From Guyanagaster necrorhizus (Eukaryota; Basidiomycota; Agaricomycetes; Agaricales; Physalacriaceae): 64,000 bases of DNA. The DNA lies in NCBI RefSeq assembly GCF_019112545.1, contig NW_025064905.1, positions 62,784 through 126,783 of the forward strand, written 5' to 3'. The position numbers were made by a program, and so were the translations under genes. The first letter of the stretch is position 1, and the number at the start of each line of letters is the position of its first letter. The notes under the pieces were generated by a model, which was not told where the DNA came from, searched no databases, and saw only the letters and a program-made list of their open reading frames with translations. Positions 45,160-56,036 of this stretch are shown here, piece after piece.

Positions 45160-47567
45160 ACTGACCTTGAGTGGATTGAGACAGAGCAGACTTGATGACA
45201 GAACAAGTACAAAGAAGATCAGTATGACCACCAGCTTAGACAGCAACAGCATGAACTTGAAGCAGCCACTTGAAGCTTAAAGAGCCTCAGCTGGTATAGC
45301 TTACAAACAGACACCACTGGCTCTCTCTTCAGAGAGCCCAGTACCCCCACTAGTACTGACCTGTAGGCAGGGTCAGCCAAAGCTGTCACTATTAGTGAGG
45401 CCAGATGGCACAATAATTCCTCTGCTCAAGATATCTGAGGACCCAGTTCTCCTATCAGTATCACTGACACTAATACCATTCCCTCCCATACTGACTCCAT
45501 ACTTGACACCTATGGGCTTTAAGTCCCTCTCAATGCCTACATCTCTGACCAAGAACTCTAAAGATTCCTTGGAGGAAGAATCGCTGCCTTTTTCCTCAAT
45601 CTCAGGTTTTATCAAAACTTTTGCAGATATCACCAAGAATTAGAGGAGAGCAGAGCATGAGGCAATCATCAGGATAATATCAACATTGGTGCAGAACCTA
45701 TTGAGCAGTCTTCTGCTCAACCTGATCTCAGCCAGAACAATGACAATCAGCTCTCTATCAATGATCTGGCCTCTAACCTCTCTCACTTATGATCTGTGCA
45801 ATAACTATCTCATCAAAGACAGTGAGATCAAGGAGAGTGATGAGGATGAGGATGAAGATGATAAGAAGTGGGACTGGGACATCCCCTCTAGGTGGATATA
45901 GAAACATGCTGAAGAAGACACAGACAAAGAAGCACTGGCAGCAGAGATTCAATGAAATAGAGAAAGAGTGTATTTGGAATTATACAATGAGGGAGTCATG
46001 TTCTTATAGAAGAATGCCAAGTGGTTGGCATCCAATATGGGATAAAAGTATATATATACAGATAACACTAAATAGCAGGATATTTTACAATATTTCACCA
46101 CCAAATATACTATTACTATTTATAACAGGAGACATCCAGAAGACCAACTTGATGACCTACTAAGATACAAGTCTAAGTTTGACATTAAGCTGATGCTATA
46201 AACACTGTTTATAGCTTCTAGACAAGCTGTTTACATAGCACCATCCATCTGAACTACAGATAGCTAATACTTATATTTCTCACCATCAACCTGAACTATA
46301 GTAACCTGGCTTACTTATAGCTGACCCCAACTGACTCCTCAGAACACAGAATTTCAAAATCTCTGGACCAGCTAAGGGAGCCAACCTCTTGGCAGGCAAC
46401 TGCCATCTGATAAAGCTGAAGGAAGTGGCAAGAAACTCATTAAGAATGATCTGAAAGCCATCAAGCTTGGTTTCACCATTCAAAATGAGATGATCATGCA
46501 AAAGAAAGCTGCCTCTATGAGAAGCCCTATCATAGATGACAATTTCCTCCATTCATTCTCTGAGCCACCAACCAAGTGGTGATGACTGCTTTTCAATCAG
46601 TGGTCAAACCCAATAGAGGCATTACCTGAGAATGCCACCATTCTACAATGTCACCCTGACCTATTACAGAAGCCCTGCCCTTTCAAAAGCACATCTGATG
46701 ACATTGACCAATTCCTTATTGACTGTGAACAGTACTTTGAGATCTATATTGTCTTCCTTGGCACTGACATAAACTGTGTCACCTTCACCTTCTCATACTT
46801 TAAAGACAAGGCCAAGATGTGGTGAATCTTAATATCCTCCAACTTCTTCTCCATGACCAGACAGCACTACTGACTGCTATCCTGGTCAGTCTTCAAACAA
46901 ATGTTGAATGACAAATTCATTGATTCTATCATTCAAGAAGTATATAAGTCAAAGATCAAAGAGTACAAGATAGGTGATAAATCAGCAACTGAGTACTTCA
47001 ATGAGCTAGAACATCTCACTTAACTTGCTGGAATATGAGATAATATTGACAATGATAGACAGATGATTAAAGTGCTCAAAAGAGAGATGCTGCCATTCTA
47101 CACCAAAATGATATCAGACATCAGGATGAATATACTGAAAGGCTACAACACATAAAAGGAGTGAATTGTTGATATGTATAAAGAGTGGCAGCAGCAGAAG
47201 GCAGAGCAGTCAAACTTGCAGGAGTATCAGAAACCAAATCAACCATCAACTTTGAATTTGAAGTCTGGCAACCAAGCTGATACCATCAAGACAGGAACCT
47301 CATTGATCACCATATTCTCTTACAGAGCACAGAAGACAGGAATGAAAACATCATATATCAGAAGTGAAAAGCTGATGGATATTGATCAGCTAAAGAAGGA
47401 GGATAAATACTTCAATTGTGGCCAGAAGAGGCACATATCATGGGACTGTCCAAAGAAGAAGTGTACTCATGAGGATATCCATTGGTCAGACATTAAACTG
47501 AGATTGATAATCTGAGAGATTGGCTAGAGAATCTTTGAGATAAGCTTGGTTATAAAGAAAAATAGTC
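45160..47567 (+). pseudogene. Gypsy G ORF1/Gag, part 2 (after B)
   Basis: This continuation of the G element shows the ORF1 frame as KYKEDQYDHQLRQQQHELEA and SLFREPSTP (compare EQYEAAEYDRQ and SPFREP in B). The Gag frame holds the capsid region at about 46640-47170 and a zinc knuckle NCGQKRHISWDCPKK at about 47415-47460. The match ends near 47567, where inverted element H begins. G therefore has no Pol in the window. Confidence 0.84.
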
Positions 47568-49071
47568 TGTTCTATAGTGCTATACTGTAAAATATCAATT
47601 TTTTCAATGTTGATCACTGCTAAATATTCTCTTTCCAGCAGAGTCATACTCCACCCTATGTCTCAAGGAATCTCTATGACCCTTTCCTGGTATATCCTTC
47701 TAAATTCTCTTTTCTTTTCTCATTGTATTTCCTCTTCCATCAGTTCCTCATCTTTGAGTTGATAAAATCCCTCAGACCAGTTAAAAGATGCTGTATCCTG
47801 ATTGTCATCCTCTCCACTCTCTTTGCTGTCTCTACTGTCCTTCTCAGAGGAGTTGCTTGGCAGGTCAAAGATAGATGGCACCTAGAGCTTCACTATTGCA
47901 GATGAGCTGTCCTTGGGTACTGGATTCAGGGTCAGCAGAAGAGGCAAGCTGGGGAAGGAGTCTCTTGCTGGACTCACTTCTGCCTTCTGCTATCTCCACT
48001 GCTGCATGATATTCTCAGAGTTGGTCAATATTTCACTTGTTAGAGAATACTCCAGCAACTCTGCCTTGAATGAGTCATCAGATGGTTGCATTAGAGATAT
48101 GAGCTGGAGATGGAGGGTGGATTCTGTAAGCAGATAAGAGTGTGTCAGAAGTTCAGAAAAGAGAAATTGCTGCAGGAGAAGGGAAAGGCTCAGTTCTAGG
48201 CCAGCTTGGCTCTCAGAAAGGACTCTGCAGCTCACTATAATACTCATACTACTTGTAGTGATTTTCTCTTTATCATTGTCTGTTTTCTTCTTCATACTTG
48301 TCTCACTGATGGGCTTCTTCAGCACTGTGTCAGGCTTCAGACTCTGACTGGGTTCTGGCTGACTGAGTTTCATGAGCTCTCACAATATCTCAGTCAAGAT
48401 CTGTGACATCCTGCCAATAGAGAGAGTCATCTGAGAGCTCCACTCTTTCTTCTTGGTATGCTCAGTCTCAGCTGTCAGAGTTGAGGTTACTGTTGTGAGA
48501 GTCAAGGCTTGAGCTTCTTGGGCTCCTGTTCTCAGATGTTGCATAGAGAGAGTCATAGGCTGAAGCCATCCTAGAGGCATCAAGAGAGTCTCAAGCACAG
48601 TTTCCAATTCTGTGCTCCAGAGAAGGCAGTGGAAAGGGTGGGGGATGGTTCTGCATTAAAGAAGTCATTGGAGAGGTTCTTGTCCTCATAGTCTGAGACT
48701 GAAGGGAGGTTCAGTAGGTTATGACAGAGAATGTGTTGGTGGTATCATTGGCAGTGTCTATGTTCTTCTTATTCCATTAGAAGAACTTTCAGATCTGTGA
48801 TCTTGGAGGTGGTTTCTAATATAGTTTCTTGTACAGGCTCATTGGTTGCTTGGACAGCCTTAAGAGAGAGATCATGAAGGAGGAGAATGGGCATGACATT
48901 TTTGGTTCAGTGGTAAATTGTTTGGAGACCATAGTAATATCTGATTATCCAGGCAGTGATAGACTGGTTTTCTTGGCAAAAATATACAATAACAAGAAGC
49001 CTGAGCAGAGTGCCAATAATGGCACTCAAGAGCTTGAAAAAGTCAACTGTGAGATTGCAAGTTGATAGCAT
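47568..49071 (-). pseudogene. Gypsy H ORF1/Gag fragment, decayed
   Basis: The minus-strand ATG at 49071 begins MLSTCNLTVDFFKLLSAIIG, the ORF1 membrane segment. The Gag frame is visible at 48380-48607 (LETVLETLLMPLGWL, against LETVLGTPLMPLGWL in B) and near 47570-47650 (KIDILQYSTIEQ, against EKILQYAATEY in B). It stops abruptly near 47568 against G, so capsid, zinc knuckle and Pol are missing. Confidence 0.83.
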
Positions 49072-49130
49072 TTGGTTTCCTTCACCTCTAGTGTGTGTAA
49101 GAAAAGAAAAGCAGAAAGCTTTGAGCTAAC

Positions 49131-49576
49131 TGTTAGATCTAACTGGCACATGACCTAAACACATGATAAACTACCACTGTATCATGTTCATACAGTGATG
49201 CTAGAGTCTACTTAATATATTCTGGTAGGTAAAGTGCCTCAAGGCCAGAGACAAGCTAGACTCAAAAGAAGATGGTGTTAGATAAACTTATAGCTCAAAG
49301 CTGGACTACTATAGCAAGAGCTATCCTACTTATATACTGTTCAGCTCATAATAAATATAACTACTGCCTATTGTACTATTCTATGCTATGATACTGGTCC
49401 TACCTGATTATCAAGAGTAAGACAATAGAGAATTGTCTGTGGGTGAGGCAACTGAGTATAATAGCACTCTGTCTGTTGTGATTATCTAATTTTCTCATGC
49501 CCTTTGAGAAAGCACTCAAGATAAGATAGGCACCCTGATAAGATAAGAAAAAGAAAAGATGAAAAGAATTATAACA
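49131..49576 (-). repeat. Gypsy H 5' LTR (446 bp)
   Basis: It starts TGTTAGATCTAAC and ends GAATTATAACA on the plus strand. The primer-binding side reads (minus) GTTAGCTCAAAGCTTTC. Its sequence is closest to the LTR of I, a third LTR subfamily. The right flank, GTCAG, is the end of the Gag gene of I, so H inserted there. Confidence 0.86.
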
Positions 49577-52443
49577 GTCAGTCTCATCTTTTACTTCTTC
49601 AATCTTAGTATTCTTGCTGTTTTCTTCTACAGCATTGACTTTCTTCTGCAACTCAGCAATCTGAGTCTATATCTCTTCCCTTATATGCTTCTTCTTTAGA
49701 CAGTTCTTCAACATGTGCTTCTTCTTGCCATAGTTAAAACATTTGTCCTCCTTCTTCAGCTAGTCAATGTCTATAGGCTTCCTTTGCCTCATATATACTA
49801 TTTCTATATTTGTCTTCTTCTCTCCAAAGGATTCACTGCTCTTCTGTGACCCCTGGGCACTCTTGTTCTAGTTTCTGAAGCCTGATCTGTTCTTCTTGTC
49901 ATAGACTTGGTGCATCACATTTGCTACCTTCTGTTATTGGCATTCTCAGTTCATAACAGTGATTCACTCTTTCCATTCATCATATCCCTTCAGCATATTA
50001 ATGGCAATATCAGAGATGGTCTTCATATAGAAGAGGAGAATGCCAACTTTGAGAGCCTCAGTCATATGCTTGGTTTTACTGGTGTCATGTTGGAGGTTGG
50101 CAAGTTAAGTAGACTGCTTTAGCTTATAGAAGTAGTTGCTGGCAATCTTATCATCTATTTGGAGTTTATACATCTTAGTCTTGTGTACATCTTGTATAGC
50201 AGAGTCAGTGAACTTATCTCATATGGCCTGTTTGAACTCTATCCAGAATGGCAGCTGATGATGTCTCCAGAATTTGAAATAGAGTTCAGTAAGAGTCATC
50301 ATCCATTATTCTTTGGCTTTGTCTTTGAAGTAGAAAGTAGCAAATATGACTCAATAAGGGTCAGCAGTTAGGTAGCCAGTGTGTACCTGGAAATAGATTT
50401 TGCAGTCTATTAAGAATCAGTCAATATCATTGAAAAGCCTCTTGAATGGACAAGGCTTTCTCATGACCTCTGGTTTACACTGAAGGATCTAGGCATCAGC
50501 TACAAAGGATTTCATGAAGTTGGAGTATTTGTTGAACAGAGAATATTTCCATTCTCTGAAGAGGTCCAGGGAGTAAGTGGAGAGATTGATCATCAGCTAC
50601 AGAGCTTCCTGTCCTTTGCTTCCTTCTGATTCTTCTATTGATAATCTCAAAGTTCTTGGCATTAGAGTCATCTGGTTCTTCTTTGGCCAGTCCTTGGGCA
50701 CTGAGCTCAGCTTCATTGGCAGGTGATTGTCCAGCAAAGAGTTAGAGCTTCCAGCTTGCTAGCATCAGAGGTCATAGCTGAAGAGCTGAAGCAGCCCAAG
50801 AAAATCATCTGGTAGAGACTGGGAGGGTGATTGTTTGGATTGATAGTATCATATAAATAGCTCACTTGAGTGGTGTTGGTGGAGTGTTCAGCATGAGTTG
50901 GATGTCAAACCTAGATTTGTATAGAGATAGCTCCTCTACAGAGGCTTCTAGGTATTCAGCATTGAACAAGTAGATAGCTTATTCAGTAGCACAATACTGT
51001 AAAATATCAATTTTCTCCATATTGTCTGCTTGCAAGTACTTCTATCCCATGAGGTCTACTCTTCAGCTCATATTTTGAGTCAGTTTCATAATTCATTCTC
51101 TAAACATCTTATTGAACTTTTTAATATAGAGATTTTGAAGCTCCTGTCTCATCTATCTCTCATCTCACCCTTCTAGTTCCTTGTCCTTGAGGGCAAAGAA
51201 GAGATTGCATATCAGAGATGTCCCTTCAGATGCTTTCACCATCACTGAAAAATCTTCCTGGGTGACTGGATGCAGGTTGAGCAGAAGACTGCTCTCAAGG
51301 CTGAGAAAGTCCAGTGACAGGCTGATCAGATTTTCCTCAGGATGCTCCTGCTGTCTTCTCTAAGCACTTATGATATTAGAGAAACTGGTTCTGGAATTGA
51401 TCATCAAGAAAGAGATTGAGGATTCTTAACCTAAGAAATCTTCTGAAGATATTATCACTGAGATGAATGGGATCTGGTCACTGGATCTTATAGGCAGATG
51501 ATGGAGTGGTTCAAGCAGCCTCAGAAGGTCAGGGTTCTGGAGAGAGCTGACAGGCTTCAGCAGTGATAAGCTCTGCCATGTCTGCTCAACTAGACTCTCA
51601 GAAGGGTTGGCAAGTTGAGCCTTAGTGTGTAAGCTCAAAGCATCAAAGATCAGTGGTTTCTTCTGAAGAGTTCTTGAAGTCTTGATAGTCCAGGTATTGC
51701 TAGATGAGGTAATCAAGATCATCCTTTAGAAAGTCTCTCATGTTTTTCTGGTCATGTCAGCTGATGCTGTTGCTGTTGAGGTCAAATGTTGAGGGAATGC
51801 TTGAATCATATGAGATATAGCTCCTGGCTGAGAAACAGTGAGAGATGTGAGTCTGGACTAACTTATATTCTGAGGTGTTGTTAATTCAGTCATTATTTCT
51901 GGCCAAGGAATCTTTAGTGCAGGCTCTAAGTCTATACTCAGAGGACAGCAGAAGATATGAAAGATTCTGAGATGTCATAGAAGTTGAGTGGGAGGTTATC
52001 AAGGAGACTAGATGAGACAGGAGAGAGATCTGCCAGAATGTGACAGAGGTATCTCCACTGCTCTGGATGGAGCTGTCTTATTGTGATGACTCTAGTGGAT
52101 ATTAGAAGTTGCTGAGCCCATCAGCTTCTTCTCTTTGTACTTCCTCAATATCTTTTACAGTCAGATTTCTGGAGCCAGCTTCAGATACAGGGTTTGCCTC
52201 AGACTTGTCAGAAATTTGAGAAGCAAGAGGTTCTACTAGAAGGTCATGGAGAGAGAGAACAGAGGTGATATTCTATTGGATTCTGTAGAACATATAGATA
52301 GACTAATAGTATTTGATTATCTAAGCAGTAATTGACTGGTTGCCATAGCAAAAGAGTATAAGAATAAGGAGCCCAAGTAAGGTGCTAACAATGATGCTCA
52401 AGAACCTGAAGAAGTTTGATATAATATTGAGAGTTGCAAGCAT
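49577..52443 (-). pseudogene. Gypsy I ORF1/Gag, decayed
   Basis: The minus-strand ATG is at 52443, with ISNFFRFLSIIVSTLLGLLI as the membrane segment. The capsid region lies at about 50100-50500. At the left end is a damaged zinc knuckle, CFNYGKKKHMLKNC, whose second Cys is now Tyr. The Gag end (EEVKDETD) meets the LTR of H at 49577. Pol is absent from the window. It is the most diverged copy. Confidence 0.82.
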
Positions 52444-52502
52444 TTGGCTTCTTTTACAGTCTAGCAGCATAAAAAAGAGAAAGGTTAAAGCTTTAAGCTA
52501 AT

Positions 52503-52972
52503 TGTTAGATCCAATCAGCACATGATCTTTACACATAGTAAACTGCAGCTGTATCATATTCATACAGTCACCACAGAGTCCACTTAGTGTGATTAGAGGC
52601 TGTGCATTCAAGACTGTCCAAGAAGGCTTGAGAGAAACATGATATAAAATAAACTTTAGCTCAAAGCTGGATTGTTACAGCAAGAGCTACACTACTTATA
52701 TACTGTTCATTGGGTGATAAATATAGTTCTGACCTATTGTGCTCTCTTATGCTAAAGTGTTATGATGTCTATTCATTGAGAGTGAGACAATGCAGTATTG
52801 TCTATAGACAGGGTGTCATCACTCTCTCAGAACAATAGTGTGAATGCTCTGATGTAGCTAAGAGAATTGTTCCATAGTCAGTAAGCATCTGAGATAAGAT
52901 AGGCACTCTGATAAAATAAGATAAAGTCAATAAGACAAGATAAAATAATAAGATAAAGGAAAAATCATAATA
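52503..52972 (-). repeat. Gypsy I 5' LTR (470 bp)
   Basis: It starts TGTTAGATCCAATC on the plus strand. The last bases are AATCATAATA, so the expected TAACA end carries a C-to-T change. It is followed by Copia-2 coding sequence, so I inserted into Copia-2. Confidence 0.82.
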
Positions 52973-54547
52973 TTTTTAGTGCTGCTGAATCTTCTTTCAA
53001 ATTTTCATACTTTGCTTTGACTTTAGAAAATACAACATTATCCTCCAGGATTTTCCATCTGTGAAGCTTATATAATGTCTTTCACCATGGATACTCTGAG
53101 TTTGAGCTGGTCCTCATAGATCTGAAAATGTCATTTCATCTATTTTGGTATAGTCTCTTTCAGCTTCATGCAGAGATAGCTCAGTATGATGCTTAGCCTT
53201 TATGCAGGCTTTGCAATCTGTCTGAAGCTTGGCTGACTTATCTACATCTATTCTCTTGACTATTTTCTTTCTGAATAGTCTTTTTATTGAACCCATGTTT
53301 AAATGATCCAATATTTTGTGCCACTTTTATCATGATCAAACTGGTTTTGTAGCACAGACCTAGATTATATCTGAGGCAATAATGTCAAAGCTGTATATCT
53401 TTGATATCTTATCTCTATAACCAATTGTCCTGTCACATGATGAGACAATATTCATCTAAGACTCTTTGAATTTGAGTTCAAACCCAGCATCTGTGATATA
53501 CTCTAGTGAGATAAGATTGAATAGTGTGTCAGAACAGTGGATACACTCCTTTAGTGTGACTTGAGTGATCTTGTCTTCTTCAACTATTTTAATCTTGACA
53601 GTTCCCCTTCTCAAGCCCTTAGATTTGCCTACATCAATGACTTCATGTCCTGGGGTCTCAATATAGTCAGAAAAATATAATCTATTTTTGACTATATGTC
53701 TGATAGTGCCAGAGTCTCTTAGCCATGATGCTCCTGAGAGTGAGGTAAGTGTGATATCTGTTGCACAAAATGCATAGTCTTCTTTATCTGGATCCAATTT
53801 GGCAACATGTGCCTGAGTCTGGCTCTTCTCTTTTTCTTTTCATGACTTTCTAATATTCTTTTTCTCATTTGGGCAATTTGTCCTGATGTGACTAGTTTTC
53901 TCACATCTGTAACATGTGATTTTCAGACTGAACTTCTTCTTGTCATATGCTGCAAGTGTCATGGTCTGGTCAGAAGTCTTTTTCCTTAATCAGATGTCTT
54001 TCTGGAGAATTTGGAAAATCAACTTATAGGAATCTTTCAAGTCAGCAGTGTCCACTGATGAAATAAATGAATTTCATAATTCTAAGAGTGATGTAAGCAG
54101 TGTGATAGGAAAGTCCTCTTCCTCAACTTTCTGCTTGAGGGATGCCAGCTTCTTCTGATAGAACCTCATAGTCCTAATGTGCTCCTCTATGTTTTCTCCT
54201 TCTTTGCACTGTGCTCTGAAAAATTTCCTTCTAACAAGGACAATTCCCATGAGTCCTCTGGACTCATACATATCTTTCAGAGCTTTTCAGACTTCTGCTG
54301 AAGTCTTTGAACCAGCAATATACACCAGCAGGCCATCTAAAACCTGCAATCTTATTGTCAAAAGAGCCTTTCTATTGCTCTTCTTCCAATCTGCCACCAG
54401 TGCTGCATCTGCCAGAGCCAGAGTGCTTCCATCTGCATAATCAATTAGGTCTAAATTGGTTAGGATATTGATCATCTTAATTTTTCAAGTCAGATAATTT
54501 TTCAGGCCCTTAAGGAGGTCAATTCTGTACATGGACTGGCTATCTAT
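52973..54547 (-). pseudogene. Ty1/Copia-2 Gag-protease-integrase start, truncated and decayed
   Basis: Read on the minus strand. The Gag start at 54547 has lost its ATG (now ATA) by a transition; compare the intact copy at 1-89. The UBN2-type Gag region lies at 54074-54475 (CKEGENIEEHIRTMRFYQKK). A zinc knuckle, CYRCEKTSHIRTNC, is near 53880-53920. The aspartic protease motif WLRDSGTIRHIV is near 53690-53720, and the pre-integrase region (DHLNMGSIKRLF, CKACIKAKHH) is at 53114-53311. The integrase core, RT and RNase H are missing, cut off by the LTR of Gypsy I. The order Gag-PR-IN is that of Ty1/Copia. Confidence 0.88.
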
Positions 54548-54633
54548 GTGATTCTACATGTGTACATAAAGTATGAAAGAGTGTGAAGTGTGTAGTAATG
54601 TAAGTAGTTCAGTTATGGCTGAAGCCCATAACC

Positions 54634-54833
54634 TGTTGAAAGTATAGAGGAGAGTAAAGTACAGAGGATTAGATCAGCCTCTTGAAAGAGAGACATTGTA
54701 CTTAAATACATTTTGTACTACTTCAAGAGCTTTCTACAAATTACTATGTAAGTCCTGATCATGGTCCAAGTCAGCTGCTGCTGATTGATATAGTAGGACA
54801 TTCTCATACTCACTCAGGATTGCTATCCCAACA
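54634..54833 (-). repeat. Copia-2 5' LTR (200 bp)
   Basis: It matches 173-381 over its length, but CpG sites have been converted. The minus strand starts TGTTGGGATAGC and ends CAACA. The leader with the palindromic primer region lies at 54548-54633. Right of it is unassigned AT-rich DNA. Confidence 0.87.
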
Positions 54834-55402
54834 AATATGCTTTCTTCCAAATCATCAGCACCTAAATTCCAACACTCTTAGAAGTTGGTCTCCCACACAT
54901 GCACTTTATCATCCTCTGTATCACTTGAGAGAATCATTTTGTCTATCTTGGAGTGTAGACTGAGGATAAGCTGGTGCTGCAAGTGTTGAAAAAGAGGTCA
55001 ATCTGATTTGGCAAGACATGCACTGCTAGGGCCAGTTTCTTTTTAGCACAAAAACAGACATTCTGAAAATGTTGTGACTTTCAGTTATCTTTATATGCTG
55101 AAAAAATGGGATAAGAAAAACATGATGAAAAAATTGCTATTTTTAGCACTTTTTATATATCAAAAACAAATTCTTTTCTGCAAATAAAAGTGGTTTCCTT
55201 TGTCCTGGCAGTGGGGGATGCCTTTTTTAATTCAATTTTCCCTGCTGTTTTCCTTTACAGAAAAGAATATGGAAATGATCTCATTTACCAACTCATTTTA
55301 CTGAACTTATTTTTACTATTGCAAAATTGAATGAAATGTCATAACATTTTTAGGTCCTGTTTTTCTGCCAAGAAAATGTTCCAGTCCCAGCAGTGATGCC
55401 CA
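54834..55402. other. CpG-free AT-rich stretch without recognisable gene
   Basis: I find no coding frame or known repeat here. There is no CG dinucleotide anywhere in the stretch, as in the decayed elements to the left, while CpG is normal from 55403 on. It may be an old, mutated flank of Copia-2 or the eroded 3' part of the neighbouring gene. Confidence 0.6.
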
Positions 55403-55435
55403 GCGAGGTTCCGAGAGCATCGACTCCTCAAGTGG

Positions 55436-55756
55436 CTATGAGAATCGCAGAGGGGCTGCGAGGACCTGATTTTCTCCTTCAACATAACATGGTCCATTGA
55501 TGATAGCACAATAAATAGGGGTATGTCCTTCAATATTGTGATCCTGAATGATACTGGAGAGGCAGAGTGAGCGGGAGTTGCATGCTTCATAGCAACTTTC
55601 CAAAATCTCTCGACACGGAGGCGCACTAGTTATCGAATTAGGTCGGACGAGATCATGAATAAGTGCTACTATGGTGATTTTCACTTGACCACTGAAAGTT
55701 CGCATGATGCCATCGGGTAGGAGGCCCATACGGTTGAAGCCTACTTCAACCTTCAT
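55436..55756 (-). CDS. Ankyrin-like protein remnant, 106 aa
   Basis: The minus-strand frame from the ATG at 55756 runs 106 residues. It contains GQVKITIVALIHDLVRPNS, then CREILESCYEACNSRSLCLS and NIEGHTPIYCAII, which resembles the N-EGxTPLxxAI core of an ankyrin-type repeat. Agaricomycetes have larger proteins of this kind. The frame ends in TAG just before the CpG-free zone; beyond the stop, the same frame stays open for another 20 or so residues to about 55380. The gene therefore looks truncated or split by the transposon nest, or has an unrecognised intron. There is 280 bp between it and the 3' end of the TBCC gene on the same strand. Confidence 0.45.
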   Translation of the reverse strand: MKVEVGFNRMGLLPDGIMRTFSGQVKITIVALIHDLVRPNSITSAPPCREILESCYEACNSRSLCLSSIIQDHNIEGHTPIYCAIINGPCYVEGENQVLAAPLRFS

Positions 55757-56036
55757 AAGCGATAAGGAGGATTCATGAAAGGGGGGAGGTAACCTATTGG
55801 ACGACTAGGCACTTCATTTTTCAGGCGTCATGAGTGCTGAATCACGTCGAATAGCGGAAGTGGGGAGGAAGGAGGTTTAAAAGACAGTCAACGAGCTGTA
55901 TGTGAAACATCAACATCGTAGCATAGCACCAGCGTCTCAGATTCCCAATAAAGACAAACATGGGGCTAGCTCGGTAGATCATACATACTTAGAAATTACA
56001 ATTACGCTGTCTGATCTTCTTTTCAACGACCAAGTC

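Noticed and set aside
8000..55000. CRISPR-like or tandem-repeat arrays
   Set aside because: The repeated blocks are dispersed LTRs and retrotransposon internals; no regularly spaced short repeats were seen, and the organism is a fungus.
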